Source: Arthrobacter sp. ISL-85
Lineage (GTDB): Bacteria > Actinomycetota > Actinomycetes > Actinomycetales > Micrococcaceae
Assembly (NCBI RefSeq): GCF_018613675.1
Contig: NZ_JAGGPQ010000009.1
Span: forward strand, 96,043 to 160,042
Reading direction: 5' to 3'
Length of the DNA stretch: 64,000 nt
Part shown: one piece after another, positions 25,941 to 34,478 of the stretch
Position numbering within the stretch: the stretch's first letter is position 1
How the letters are laid out: each line of letters opens with the position of its first letter
Notes under the pieces: model-generated
Databases searched by the model: none
Told to the model about the DNA's origin: nothing
Seen by the model: only the letters and a program-made list of their open reading frames with translations
Made by a program: the position numbers and the translations under genes

Positions 25941-26765
25941 TCAGCGCACCGGGCGGCTGAGCAGGCTGCCTATCCGCTCGAAGTTCATGCCTGTTGTCGC
26001 GGTCGCGAGGTCTCCCCGCAGGAGCGCGACGACAGCAGTCTCCAGTGCGCCCATCGCTTGAACATAGAGCGCCGGTCCAAGGCTGATCCGGCTGACGCCC
26101 ACCGTGCGCAATTCAGCGACCGACCGCACCGCATCCGCCGGCGAGATGAGGACATTAACCGGAGTCGGTGCCACCGCAGTAACGATCGCGCCCAGCGAAT
26201 CCAGATCGGGCGGAAAAGGCGCAAATACTACGTCGGCGCCGACCTCCGCGAAAGCGGTGAGGCGGCGGATAGTGTCGTCGAGGTCGGGCCGCCCCTGAAG
26301 GTAATTATCCGCGCGCCCGGTGACAACGATGCGACCCTTTGCCGCCGTGACGGCGGCGCGCACCCGGGCGACGGCGTCGTCGAAGTCACGGATCGGCAGC
26401 TCGGGATCACCGGACGTGTCCTCGATGCCAATACCCGCGAGCCCGTGTTCTACCGCAGCTCTCACGGTGGACGCCACATCCGCGGGAGAATCCCCGTAAC
26501 CGTCCTCGAAGTCGCCGTTGACGGGCAGTCCCGTCAGGCGAGCGAGCAAGCCGGCGTGCTCAAGATGTTCCTTGCGGCTGACGTTGTGTCGCCCGTCCAG
26601 ACGGCCGAGCGACGCTGCAAGGGCAAAGGATGATGTGGCGATCGCCTCGAAGCCCGCATCGGCGAAGAGTTGCGCCGAGAGGCCGTCCCATGCGTTTGGC
26701 ATCACAAGACCGCCCTCCCGCGTGTGCAGGGCCATGAACCTCTCATACAGCGCCGAGCCGGACAT
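25941..26765 (-). CDS. Isocitrate lyase/PEP mutase superfamily protein
   Basis: A 274-residue TIM-barrel enzyme. The diagnostic segments are LVMPNAWDGLSAQLFADAGF, the metal/phosphonate region GDFEDGYGD and GIGIEDTSG. Family members cleave or form C-C or C-P bonds next to a carboxylate. The flexible-loop KKCGH motif of isocitrate lyase is not present, so it is more like oxaloacetate hydrolase or PEP-mutase-like proteins. The ATG follows the upstream stop without a gap (TAAATG), so the two genes are translationally coupled. Confidence 0.85.
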   Translation of the reverse strand: MSGSALYERFMALHTREGGLVMPNAWDGLSAQLFADAGFEAIATSSFALAASLGRLDGRHNVSRKEHLEHAGLLARLTGLPVNGDFEDGYGDSPADVASTVRAAVEHGLAGIGIEDTSGDPELPIRDFDDAVARVRAAVTAAKGRIVVTGRADNYLQGRPDLDDTIRRLTAFAEVGADVVFAPFPPDLDSLGAIVTAVAPTPVNVLISPADAVRSVAELRTVGVSRISLGPALYVQAMGALETAVVALLRGDLATATTGMNFERIGSLLSRPVR

Positions 26766-27308
26766 TTAGGCTGGCTCTGTCGTGCTGGCCGGGATATCGA
26801 CGACGGTCTTGTTCACGTTGTTGAGGTAGTTGGTGAGCAGAGATACCACCGCGGTAGTGACAATCGCAAGGATCTCCGCGTCGCTGTATCCGGCCCCACG
26901 TACCGCTGCCAAGTCCGCATTACCCACCTGTCCGCGGGTCTCAACCACCCGCTGCACGAATCGAGCCACGGCCGCACGGCGCGGATCAGTGGAGCTTCCC
27001 GTGAGCGCGAGCTCAATGTCTTCGTCCGCCATCCCGCCGAGCTTCGACGACGTATACGTGTGCAGAGCCTGGCAGTAATCGCAGCCATTAGCACGTGAGA
27101 CGGCAAGTGCGATTGTGTGCCGCGTCTTCGCGTCGAGGAGGCGGGCCACGCTGCTCTGCAGAGACATCACAATCTCAAGCACGCCGGGGTTGGCCGCCAG
27201 CATATTGAACATATCCGGCGCGAAGCCGAAGTGCTTCCGGACCCCATCAAGGATGGTCCTCGCCCCTGCGGGCACTTCTTCAGGGGCAGGTGCAGTCAAT
27301 CGGGACAT
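26766..27308 (-). CDS. AhpD-like carboxymuconolactone decarboxylase family protein
   Basis: A 180-residue alkylhydroperoxidase-D-type protein. The redox motif is NGCDYCQALHT, with the two cysteines three apart and the conserved His after them. It is first in the five-gene operon; its ATG at 27308 lies 27 bases from the palindromic operator at 27335. Such proteins act as peroxidase or disulfide-reducing partners. Expression is presumably controlled by the divergent TetR at 27416. Confidence 0.88.
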   Translation of the reverse strand: MSRLTAPAPEEVPAGARTILDGVRKHFGFAPDMFNMLAANPGVLEIVMSLQSSVARLLDAKTRHTIALAVSRANGCDYCQALHTYTSSKLGGMADEDIELALTGSSTDPRRAAVARFVQRVVETRGQVGNADLAAVRGAGYSDAEILAIVTTAVVSLLTNYLNNVNKTVVDIPASTTEPA

Positions 27309-27334
27309 TCTTTGTTAACCTCCAAGTATCCGAA

Positions 27335-27354
27335 TATGGACGATTTCGTCCATA
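27335..27354. promoter_or_regulatory. Perfect TetR-type operator TATGGACG-N4-CGTCCATA
   Basis: Two 8-base arms are exactly complementary around ATTT. The site lies 27 bases before the AhpD-like start and about 60 before the divergent tetR start, so one dimer could control both directions. It is the best copy of the five GGAC-N6-GTCC sites found. Confidence 0.75.
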
Positions 27355-27381
27355 ACGGAAGTGAATACCACTCAAAGTGGG

Positions 27382-27409
27382 TTGTCAAGCCCACTTCATT
27401 TGCTACAGT
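27382..27409 (+). promoter_or_regulatory. Leaderless promoter of tetR
   Basis: A TTGTCA -35 (27382-27387) and TACAGT -10 (27404-27409) are 16 bases apart. Only six bases separate the -10 from the ATG at 27416, so transcription would start at or next to the start codon. A second inverted repeat, AAGTGGG-N8-CCCACTT (27375-27396), overlaps the -35. Confidence 0.6.
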
Positions 27410-27415
27410 TTCGAC

Positions 27416-28057
27416 ATGGAGATCAACGCTCAGTCGGAGGCGCCGCAAAAATTGACCAGGAGGGGCCGGTCGACGCGCACCCGTATCCTGCGCCATGCCG
27501 CGGATCTCATCTACACGGAAGGGGTCCACGCAACGAACAACAAGCTGCTCCGAAGCGCCGCCGGGGTCAGTGGTTCGCAGCTCACCCATTACTTTCCGAA
27601 CAAGGAGAGCCTCGTTCTTGGCGTCGTTGAATGGCAGGCCAGCAGCATCCTTGAATTCCACCGCAGCGAACGATTCGCAGGTTTTGACACCATCGACGCC
27701 TTTCAGGACTGGGCAGATTTCTACATCCTTTCCGGTCGGCCATTCAAAGACGGCTGCAGCCTAGGTGCCCTCGCGAGCGAGATTGTCAAAACTGATCTCG
27801 ACGTCCGTGACGAGCTCTCGCAGGTCTTCAAGGAGTGGGCGGACATCTTTCGAGAAGGGCTCGAACGCATGAGGTGCCTCGGTCGCATCGACGCATCGGC
27901 CGACCCTGCTCGGCTGGCCCACATGTTGATGGCCGCATACCAGGGAGGGTCGCTCCTCGCTCAGATCGAAGACGACATCACACCGCTGCGGGACTCGCTG
28001 TACGCCGCCGTTGACCATCTTCGATCGCTTACGACACGGCGGGACGATACCAACTGA
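27416..28057 (+). CDS. TetR/AcrR family regulator of the divergent redox operon
   Basis: A 213-residue repressor-type protein. The helix-turn-helix is at about residues 36-62 (HATNNKLLRSAAGVSGSQLT, then HYFPNKE). The ligand domain (FKDGCSLGALASEIVKTDLD, then YQGGSLLAQIEDDITP) is of the same subclass as the TetR at 9051, with related GCSLG and GGxLLAQ segments. ATG 27416 fits the leaderless promoter; a frame extension to 27377 is unlikely. It probably binds the palindrome at 27335 and senses a reactive carbonyl or nitro compound (inference). Confidence 0.9.
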   Translation: MEINAQSEAPQKLTRRGRSTRTRILRHAADLIYTEGVHATNNKLLRSAAGVSGSQLTHYFPNKESLVLGVVEWQASSILEFHRSERFAGFDTIDAFQDWADFYILSGRPFKDGCSLGALASEIVKTDLDVRDELSQVFKEWADIFREGLERMRCLGRIDASADPARLAHMLMAAYQGGSLLAQIEDDITPLRDSLYAAVDHLRSLTTRRDDTN

Positions 28058-28364
28058 CCTTGATTTCTGCAGAACCCCTTCTTGGGTGAAACAGCTCCTC
28101 AAACCGCCCCGGCAAAGGAAGACTGGGCCGTGGGTGAGGCCGCTTGTTGCCGTGCAATCCGATCCCGGACGCAAAACCTGGGGACAACATCGGACATGCC
28201 AAGGGTCAAGCGCCGCGTTGCCCTCGTTGTTGCAAAAGATGCAACACTGCATGCGCCCCGCCACGTATTCCCGGCAGTTCTTGGCTGCCGGATGCTGGCA
28301 GGTTGTCTCCACCGCCACGTCTGGCCCTGGCCAGAGGCACCACAGTACGGCGCCCGCCCGGCAG
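28058..28364. other. Convergent intergenic region
   Basis: About 300 bases between the 3' ends of tetR and the GH3 gene. A minus-strand Cys-rich frame (about 28130-28318, with CQHPAAKNC and CCIFCNN) has no ribosome binding site and no family I know; I do not call it a gene. A small symmetric element TCTGGCC-CT-GGCCAGA lies at 28320-28335. Confidence 0.35.
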
Positions 28365-29696
28365 TCAGCGGCCCAGCAGCTTCACCTTGGCTTTGGCTTC
28401 GAGCACCGTCAGAACAGCCGCGTCCACCTTCACGGCGAAGGCGGGTTCGGCCGTCGCCCTGGCAATCACGCCCTGGTAGAGCCGCGGCAGGAGCGCCTGG
28501 TCGGTACACAGCGCCATGGTGCCGCCAGCGGCGATGAAGTTCGCGGCGCGGTCCTCGGGGAGGAAGGGCGAGAGCTGAACGGCGTCGCAGATGTCGTCGG
28601 AGATGATGATGCCGTCAAAGCCCAAGTCGCCGCGCAGCATCCCGTTGATGATGACGGGGGAAAACGGCGCCGGGTGGCCCGGATCGATGCCCTCGTAGAT
28701 TGCATTGCCCACCATCACCCACCGCACCCCGGCATTGACCGCGTCCCGGAACGGCATCAAATACGCGTCGTGCCGCATTGTGACACCGTCCATGACATTT
28801 GTATTGGTGTCCGTGTTGGCCGTCACGCGGCCAAGGCCGGGAAAGTGTTTGACCGCAGTGGAAACCCCTGCGGCTGCCATGCCGCGGGCCACGGCCACAC
28901 CATGGCTGGAGACGGCTTCCGGCGTAAAGCCGTATTCGCGCTGGTAGCGGCCGATGGGGATGTTCCTGGGCGCGAAATCCGGCCCGGGTACGGTATCCAG
29001 AACAGGTGCCAGGTTCACGTTCACGCCCGCCGAGGCCAGTTGGCTACCCCAGAGCTGCGCATCGGCGCGCAGAGTAGCAGGCGCCAAGGTGCCCTGGTCC
29101 AGCGCGGAAGGTATCGGCGAGAAGCCCGGCCCGTTGAGGATCTGCACGAGCCCGCCCTCCTGGTCTGTGGCGACGAACTGCTGAACGCCTGCGGTGGACT
29201 GCGCCGAGACCTGCGCATTGATCTGCGCCACTACGGCCGCTGCCGCTGCGGTGCCTGCCTGGCTGCGGCCCTTCAGGAAGACGTTGCCCACGTGGTAGGT
29301 GGTCAGCGCGGCCAGCGTGTTGGCGTCGGGGCCTCCAACCGGCGAGCTGACCATCAGTACCTGTCCCACCTTCTGCGGCAGCGTCATGCCGTCCAGCGCC
29401 TGCTGGGCCGCTGAGGCGGCCAGGTTCGGCGGCGAGGCGGATGACGGCGTAGCCGACGGCGACGGGCCCGCTGACGTGCTTGCGGAATTGCTTTGCTGGG
29501 TTGCGCTGGCCGCCGGAGCGGTGGAGGACGACCCTGCCGCCGCTGACGGAGTCTGTCCGGCGGATGGTTCTGCGGACGAGGAACCGTCCGCCCTACAGAA
29601 CCTGGTCAGTCCGGTGGCCAGCAGGACAACCACCAGTGCGATAGCTGCCACCCCTGCAACGATCGCAGCCCATCCGCCGCGCGTGATTCTAGCCAT
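28365..29696 (-). CDS. Glycoside hydrolase family 3, NagZ-like, membrane-anchored
   Basis: A 443-residue protein. The N-terminal membrane segment (about residues 8-30) is followed by a long Ser/Ala/Thr/Pro-rich linker (about 35-92), then a single GH3 TIM barrel. The NagZ signature KHFPGLGRV and the nucleophile region IISDDICDAVQL are present. It should hydrolyse beta-N-acetylhexosaminides from peptidoglycan or chitin fragments outside the cell. The general-acid loop in KHFPGLG has Leu where NagZ usually has His (KHFPGHG), which could affect catalysis. Start ATG 29696. Confidence 0.9.
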   Translation of the reverse strand: MARITRGGWAAIVAGVAAIALVVVLLATGLTRFCRADGSSSAEPSAGQTPSAAAGSSSTAPAASATQQSNSASTSAGPSPSATPSSASPPNLAASAAQQALDGMTLPQKVGQVLMVSSPVGGPDANTLAALTTYHVGNVFLKGRSQAGTAAAAAVVAQINAQVSAQSTAGVQQFVATDQEGGLVQILNGPGFSPIPSALDQGTLAPATLRADAQLWGSQLASAGVNVNLAPVLDTVPGPDFAPRNIPIGRYQREYGFTPEAVSSHGVAVARGMAAAGVSTAVKHFPGLGRVTANTDTNTNVMDGVTMRHDAYLMPFRDAVNAGVRWVMVGNAIYEGIDPGHPAPFSPVIINGMLRGDLGFDGIIISDDICDAVQLSPFLPEDRAANFIAAGGTMALCTDQALLPRLYQGVIARATAEPAFAVKVDAAVLTVLEAKAKVKLLGR

Positions 29697-30285
29697 GTGC
29701 CCGGTCCTCCCCTTCGGCCGAGTACCGAGCGTTCATCGAAACTGGAAACAATAGCCGCAGGTGGTGGTGACTTAGCCGCTCACTGTGGCCGCGTGCACGT
29801 TGACCATACCGAACTTGAACTAACCGGCTACATGGCGCAATTCGATCTGGCCCGGCCTTCGGCGATCGAGCAAACAACCGCCGCTCAGGAAGCCCGCCGC
29901 TGAGCTGAGAAACGTCACAATCATCTGGGCCCGGGCCCGCTTTATTCCGGTTACCCCGCCGCGGGAAGAGTGGACCCAACCCGGCTGCGCACACCGAAGA
30001 TGGTTCGGAGTCGGACCGGCATCTGGCAACGAAGGGCGCGGTGAAGGACACCGTCGGCACGCCGGATGCCTCGGCCGCAGAAGGCCAGTATGCGGACGAA
30101 GCTGGTACCTGGATCGTGGACGTCATGGTCGTTCTCACCTCCCGCGAAAGTTGTTCAGTGCTCATCGGGGCTCACTCCAACTTGTGGGTAAGCCGGGCAT
30201 TCGTGAACCACGAATAGGTATACATAGACCAAACGCGCCGGATCGTCCTATGAATAGGTGAATAAGGAGCAGTATCCTGCAAGAA

Positions 30286-30301
30286 TGGACGAATTGGTCC
30301 A
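30286..30301. promoter_or_regulatory. Orphan TGGAC-N6-GTCCA site
   Basis: TGGAC-gaattg-GTCCA has the same arms and spacing as the operator at 27335, but no gene starts within several hundred bases on either side. It is probably left over from a lost promoter. Confidence 0.4.
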
Positions 30302-30582
30302 CTATACCCATGGGCGGCCAACCCAGGGAATTGGCCAGTCGTTCCGCACCACGCATCCTGCGCCGCGCCGCTGTATGACGACATCGAGTTCGCACAATCC
30401 GTTAACGTCGATGCGAGTTTCCGACGAAGTCCCTCGAGCTCCTGTTTGACTACATGAACAACTGGCGCCGGCCGGGACCGGCCATCTGGGAGAGGAACTC
30501 AGGCGCCACAGTCTCTTCCAGCCAGAACTCATCGTGCGGCCGTCCAAAACAAAGAGGTAGGAAGGACGCGCCGCCGTGTAAG

Positions 30583-30858
30583 TACACCCCAACCTGACGT
30601 CAAAACCGTCTGACAAGGGAGGACGTAGCCTGATGGGCGGAGCTTTCACTTGTTCTCTGACGGCCGCCGGCGCAATCATGTGGCTTAGTCTGCCCGCTGC
30701 CTCAGCCGGACCTCATCAAAGTCAGTTTTATTGGACTAATCCGAGCATCTGAGAGCTTCACCGAGCCCATCCCCTTCCCTTTCAACTGTCAGGATGGGAT
30801 CCGAGAACATCGTGAGCCGCTGTCAGCGAAACGGAATTTTCACACTATTCTGAGGCCA
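30583..30858 (+). repeat. Degenerate interspersed element, copy B
   Basis: Block 1 begins TACACCCCAACCTGACGTCA at 30583. Block 2 begins CTGTCAGGATGGGATC at 30786 and runs through TGAGCCGCTGTCA to ACTATTCTGAG. The distance between blocks is 203 bases against 199 in copy A (1435-1705), so the whole unit is homologous. Copy C at 62007 keeps only block 1. Confidence 0.5.
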
Positions 30859-31211
30859 GCGGACGAAGGCGGCAGCTACCGTCGCAGGTGCTGAGGGCCT
30901 GAAGACCTGGGCCTGAGCAATAACGATGACTTGGTTGCCAGCCTCAACAGCAGACCGGCTCGCCCTGAACTCGCGTGCCGGATGCCCAGGACATGCCTCC
31001 GGCTAATTGACGGAATTATCATTATCGGCTCTTGATTTCGCGCCCTGCGAAGAGCCTGGAGGGCGCAGGTACTTGTCGAAGACCTTGAATGTCCCTTCTG
31101 TTTGTGCGGGCTACAGGTCTGGGATTTGACCGTGGTTGTCTCGCTGCCGCCTTTGGTGACTTAGCGTCTGGGGGCCCACGCTGTCACGACGGTCTGGGCG
31201 GAGAGCGGTGG

Positions 31212-32429
31212 CTATTTCTGGTCTGATTGTGTGCGTGTTATCTGCCCGGTGAGGACGAATGCGGACAGCAGGAGGACCATCCCGGCGTATCCGGTTGCGG
31301 TGGGGGTGAGCCCGAGGCTGCTGATGAGGGCGCCGGCTGCGATGGCCGGGACGCTGTTGGCAAGGTAACTCACGACGTAGACCGCTGAGAGCAGTCCAGC
31401 GCGTTCGTGCGGGGCAGCTTGCGGCAGGAGGGTGCGGAGCACGCCGAGGAAACCGGCACCGAAACCGACGCCTGCAATAATTGTCGCGGCGAAGTACAGG
31501 CCCACCGAACCGGTGGTGAGGGCCGCTATGGTTGCGGCCATGCCCGCTATCAGCGCGATCATGCCGATCCGGAGGACCTTGGGCGCCGGGACGGATCCGA
31601 GTACGAGTGTGGCGATACCACCGGTACCGGTGAGCGCTGCGACGATGAGGCCGGTCAGGACCGCGGTGTCGGGCCCGGCCATCGCCCTGATAATGCTTGG
31701 GCCGAGCGAGAGGATCAAACCGCCCAGGGACCAGGTCGCTACCGCGGCCGGCAGAACCCACACCGCGGTGGATCGGACGGCCGCGGGGAAGTGAACGCGC
31801 GGGCGTAAGGAGGCAGCGGCCCCGGGTGTGCGGGTGATCGTCTCGGGACTGAGGACAGTGCCGATGACCTGCAGCACGAGCAAGACAAGCAAAGCCACGT
31901 AGATGCTGCTGATTGCTGCCGGAGCGGCAGCAACGACAAGGCTGGACGCTACCGCGCCGGCAGCCAAACCCACTGCGGGGCCGGCCCCGTTGAACACTGT
32001 TCCAAGTCCGGCCCGCACGGGTGCTTCGAGCTCGATAAGGTATGCACCCAGAGCGCCGATGGCACCGCCGGTGGCGAGGCCCTGGATAAGGCGTGCCATT
32101 ATCAGGGGCACTTCACTGCCGGCGGAGATGAACACCACCATCGAAACGATTTCCAAACCGAGGCAAGCCAGCAGGACGGGACGCCGACCAAGATGGTCTG
32201 AGAGTGAGCCCACCGTTAACAATGACGCCAGCAATGCCAGCACGTACGCGGCAAAAATCATGGTCAAGACCACTGGAGGAAAGCCCCACTGGTTCTGGTA
32301 CAGCGGATACAGCGGGCTGGGGGCACTCGAGGCGGCCATGAGCACCACCAATACCGAAGACTGCAGCCAAAAAGCCGCGGCAGGACGAAGCCGCATCCGG
32401 TATTTGCTTACTTCTGGTGCAACCTGCAC
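31212..32429 (-). CDS. MFS transporter
   Basis: A 405-residue permease with about 12 membrane segments. The loop 2-3 signature is VGSLSDHLGRRPVLLACLG, and a central SPETITRTPG segment resembles the MFS protein at 17298. GTG 32429 is preferred (AAAGG upstream); the frame extends to 32501 without a binding site. It is divergent from a TetR gene at 32522, the usual arrangement for a regulated efflux pump. The substrate is unknown. Confidence 0.88.
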   Translation of the reverse strand: MQVAPEVSKYRMRLRPAAAFWLQSSVLVVLMAASSAPSPLYPLYQNQWGFPPVVLTMIFAAYVLALLASLLTVGSLSDHLGRRPVLLACLGLEIVSMVVFISAGSEVPLIMARLIQGLATGGAIGALGAYLIELEAPVRAGLGTVFNGAGPAVGLAAGAVASSLVVAAAPAAISSIYVALLVLLVLQVIGTVLSPETITRTPGAAASLRPRVHFPAAVRSTAVWVLPAAVATWSLGGLILSLGPSIIRAMAGPDTAVLTGLIVAALTGTGGIATLVLGSVPAPKVLRIGMIALIAGMAATIAALTTGSVGLYFAATIIAGVGFGAGFLGVLRTLLPQAAPHERAGLLSAVYVVSYLANSVPAIAAGALISSLGLTPTATGYAGMVLLLSAFVLTGQITRTQSDQK

Positions 32430-32453
32430 AAGGAACCTTTCGGGAAAGGGAAA

Positions 32454-32466
32454 GCGAAGATTTCGC
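32454..32466. promoter_or_regulatory. Candidate operator GCGAA-GAT-TTCGC
   Basis: A short perfect palindrome in the 92-base region between the divergent MFS and tetR genes, 25 bases from the MFS start. It is a plausible TetR site, but short and found once, so support is modest. Confidence 0.35.
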
Positions 32467-32521
32467 GTTTCCACGCTACTGGCTACGCCCCACGAACGCA
32501 AAAGATTCGCGATAAGCTGAA

Positions 32522-33073
32522 GTGGTGTATATGCCCGACCCTCGACCCCATGGCCGTGCCGCGCGGGTCCAGCATGCTGTCCACACCGCTGTCCGCACTC
32601 TTCTGGCCCGGGAGGAACGGACCAGTATCACCGTGCCGCGCATAGCTGAACTTGCCGGGGTCGCGCCGTCAACCATCTACCGGCGCTGGGGTGACCTGAA
32701 CCAACTATTTGCCGACGTGGCCGTGGCCCGGCTCCGCCCCCAAGGGCCCCCGGACACCGGCTCGGTCCGGGGGGACTTGATGGCTTGGGCCGAGGAATAC
32801 TTGGAAGAGGCGGGCTCGCCCACGGGCCGGGAATTTCTGCGGGACATGATTTCCGGCCGGCCGGACCACAACAGCGCCCTCCAAGGTGGGGAATACGCGC
32901 GGGCACGGGTGGAAACCATCCTCGAACGCGGCCGGCGCCGAGGGCAAACCACACCCGACCTCGATGAAGTCCTCGACATGCTGCTCGCCCCGATTGTCTA
33001 CCGAATCCTGTTCGAAGCCGGAAACCTGCCACCAAACTTCATCAAGCACCTGACTGGTCGGCTGTTCAGGTGA
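32522..33073 (+). CDS. TetR family regulator
   Basis: A 183-residue regulator. The helix-turn-helix lies at about residues 38-64 (TVPRIAELAGVAPSTIYRRW), and the C-terminal domain is of the TetR_C type with LRDMISGRP. Start candidates are GTG 32522, GTG 32525 and ATG 32531. None has a binding site, and a GATAAG -10-like hexamer just upstream suggests leaderless transcription. It most likely represses the divergent MFS gene. Confidence 0.88.
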   Translation: MVYMPDPRPHGRAARVQHAVHTAVRTLLAREERTSITVPRIAELAGVAPSTIYRRWGDLNQLFADVAVARLRPQGPPDTGSVRGDLMAWAEEYLEEAGSPTGREFLRDMISGRPDHNSALQGGEYARARVETILERGRRRGQTTPDLDEVLDMLLAPIVYRILFEAGNLPPNFIKHLTGRLFR

Positions 33074-33176
33074 ATCAGGAGGGCCCCCATTATCCGGGGC
33101 ACTCTCATCAAAGACGGCGATGCTCGGCGGATTCCTCGCCTCGATCGGCACACTCCCCGTCGTCGCCCTTGTACCG

Positions 33177-33428
33177 CTACAACAAGCCGCGGCTGTCGGT
33201 GAGGCCTTCGTTGAGGGCCCCAATCGTTGCGAGCATCCCGGGATCATCTGCCGGCACGAACCACACGATGGAGAGCATCAGCGCCGACGAGTCCAGGTCC
33301 TCGCATCCGTAGGCCTGCGTGTAGGCGTTGGCTCTGGCGTTCCAGCCGTTCACGTGGATAGATTCGGCGAGCTGCGCCCGGGTCTGTACCCAGCGCGCCG
33401 TGGTCATCGGGGGAAGCGTGGTGGGCAT
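33177..33428 (-). pseudogene. Fragment of a GH15 (glucoamylase-like) gene
   Basis: The frame encodes about 75 residues of a GH15 catalytic domain (IHVNGWNARANAYTQAYGCE, DLDSSALMLSIVWFVPADDP). Both sides of the enzyme are missing and further frames break off at 33177. It corresponds to the region just before the C-terminal third of the intact GH15 at 55995, but is not a close copy. It abuts a fragment of an unrelated gene on the other strand. Confidence 0.65.
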
Positions 33429-33433
33429 CGAAA

Positions 33434-33640
33434 CCCGCGACGTTCCTGGCCCGCTTCGGCGTCGAGGTCACCCTGGTGCACCGGGGAACCGGTCTGATGG
33501 AGCGCGAGGAACCCCGGGTCGGGGAACTGACTCGGCTCTATCTCGAAGAGGCTGGCGTGAAGGTGCAGCTGGCGTCCAATGCTGTGCGTCCCACGCGTGC
33601 GCAGAACGGCAGTGTGTTGGAGCTCGTGCGGGGCCGCCTT
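33434..33640 (+). pseudogene. Fragment of a pyridine-nucleotide-disulfide oxidoreductase gene
   Basis: About 65 residues of the NAD-binding domain of a dihydrolipoamide-dehydrogenase or mercuric-reductase-like enzyme are readable (FLARFGVEVTLVHRGTGLME, then LYLEEAGVKVQLASN). Neither end of the gene is present. It abuts the GH15 fragment on the opposite strand, so two broken genes are joined here. Confidence 0.6.
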
Positions 33641-33726
33641 TGCCGGCAGTTAGGCAGGGGATCTGGGTCAGATGATTCAATAGGGCTGCATTACCGCCAT
33701 GCACCGGCAGCAACGCAGGCGTTCAG

Positions 33727-34314
33727 CTAGTCCTGCCCGTGGGCGGGGGCGGGTTTGGTCCCCAGGAGCGCGTTGAGCCCCCATCCCAGGACCGTAATGA
33801 AGATGATGGCTCCGGCCATGGAGAGCAGCTGTGCTGGGCTGGATAGTATTCCGAGGCTGACGATAAGGGTTGTTGCTCCGGCAGGCGGGTGGGGTCTGCG
33901 AGCCCAGGTCAGCACGAGAGTGGTCAGAGCGACCGAGAGTGCCCCTGCCATGAGGTGTGCGGGGGTCAGGCCTCCGGAAGGAGCGGAGGGAACATCCTGC
34001 AGTCCGAAGCCGTAGAGGCATGCGATACCGGCCAAGAGCCCGGCTCCGTGCCCGATCAGGGCGTTTGAGGGTCGGGATGATTGTTCCTGGGGCGATTCGA
34101 AGAACAGCATCACCGTCGGACCCAGACTGGGGAACAGCCACGGGGCGTGGAGAGCCAGGCCGATGGCCCCGCTGGCTGCGAGAACAACCAGCGACAGGAC
34201 CGCTGCATACAGGGCAGTGCCTGGACGGCTGCCCGATTCTGTGAGGCGGGCGTGGAGCGATTGCTTCAACAGATTGCCTACCGATCCTTTAAGCCCTGCT
34301 GGGTGTGAGAGCAT
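33727..34314 (-). CDS. HPP family membrane protein
   Basis: A 195-residue integral membrane protein with four or five hydrophobic segments. The family motifs FPSLGPTVMLFFESP and RRPHPPAGATTLIVSLG are clear. HPP proteins are implicated in nitrite transport in chloroplasts and cyanobacteria; the bacterial substrate is unsettled. ATG 34314. It lies downstream of the molybdopterin oxidoreductase pair on the same strand, about 165 bases away, so anion uptake for that enzyme is conceivable (inference). Confidence 0.85.
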   Translation of the reverse strand: MLSHPAGLKGSVGNLLKQSLHARLTESGSRPGTALYAAVLSLVVLAASGAIGLALHAPWLFPSLGPTVMLFFESPQEQSSRPSNALIGHGAGLLAGIACLYGFGLQDVPSAPSGGLTPAHLMAGALSVALTTLVLTWARRPHPPAGATTLIVSLGILSSPAQLLSMAGAIIFITVLGWGLNALLGTKPAPAHGQD

Positions 34315-34478
34315 GCAAATGAGCGGGCGCGCTGCGACTCCAGAAACCCACTTCCAACTGCACGCCAGGTATAGCGGCTACTCATGGCGCTAGTCGAGCT
34401 TCACCACCGGCAGGCAGGCAGACCCTACACGGGAGACTGCCGGGCAGGCTTGTAGCAAGCAAGGGTGGATCACAAGAT

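Larger units (their letters stand above)
29697..31211. other. 1.5-kb stretch without an intact gene
   Basis: The longest non-coding stretch in the window. Plus-strand 30040-30215 reads as an acidic protein-like tail with no start or family. The rest holds an orphan TetR-type palindrome (30286) and copy B of the interspersed element (30583). It looks like the debris of former insertions. Confidence 0.5.

Noticed and set aside
27761..28318. Cys-rich minus-strand frame overlapping the end of tetR
   Set aside because: It overlaps an undoubted regulator gene, lacks a ribosome binding site and matches no family I know.
28320..28335. Symmetric TCTGGCC-CT-GGCCAGA as a terminator of the GH3 gene
   Set aside because: The loop would be only two bases and there is no T-run, so it cannot be asserted as a terminator.
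28011..29414. Long plus-strand open frame of over 460 codons
   Set aside because: It lies entirely opposite the GH3 gene, is rich in Arg, His and Gly, and has no domain; it is a GC-driven shadow frame.
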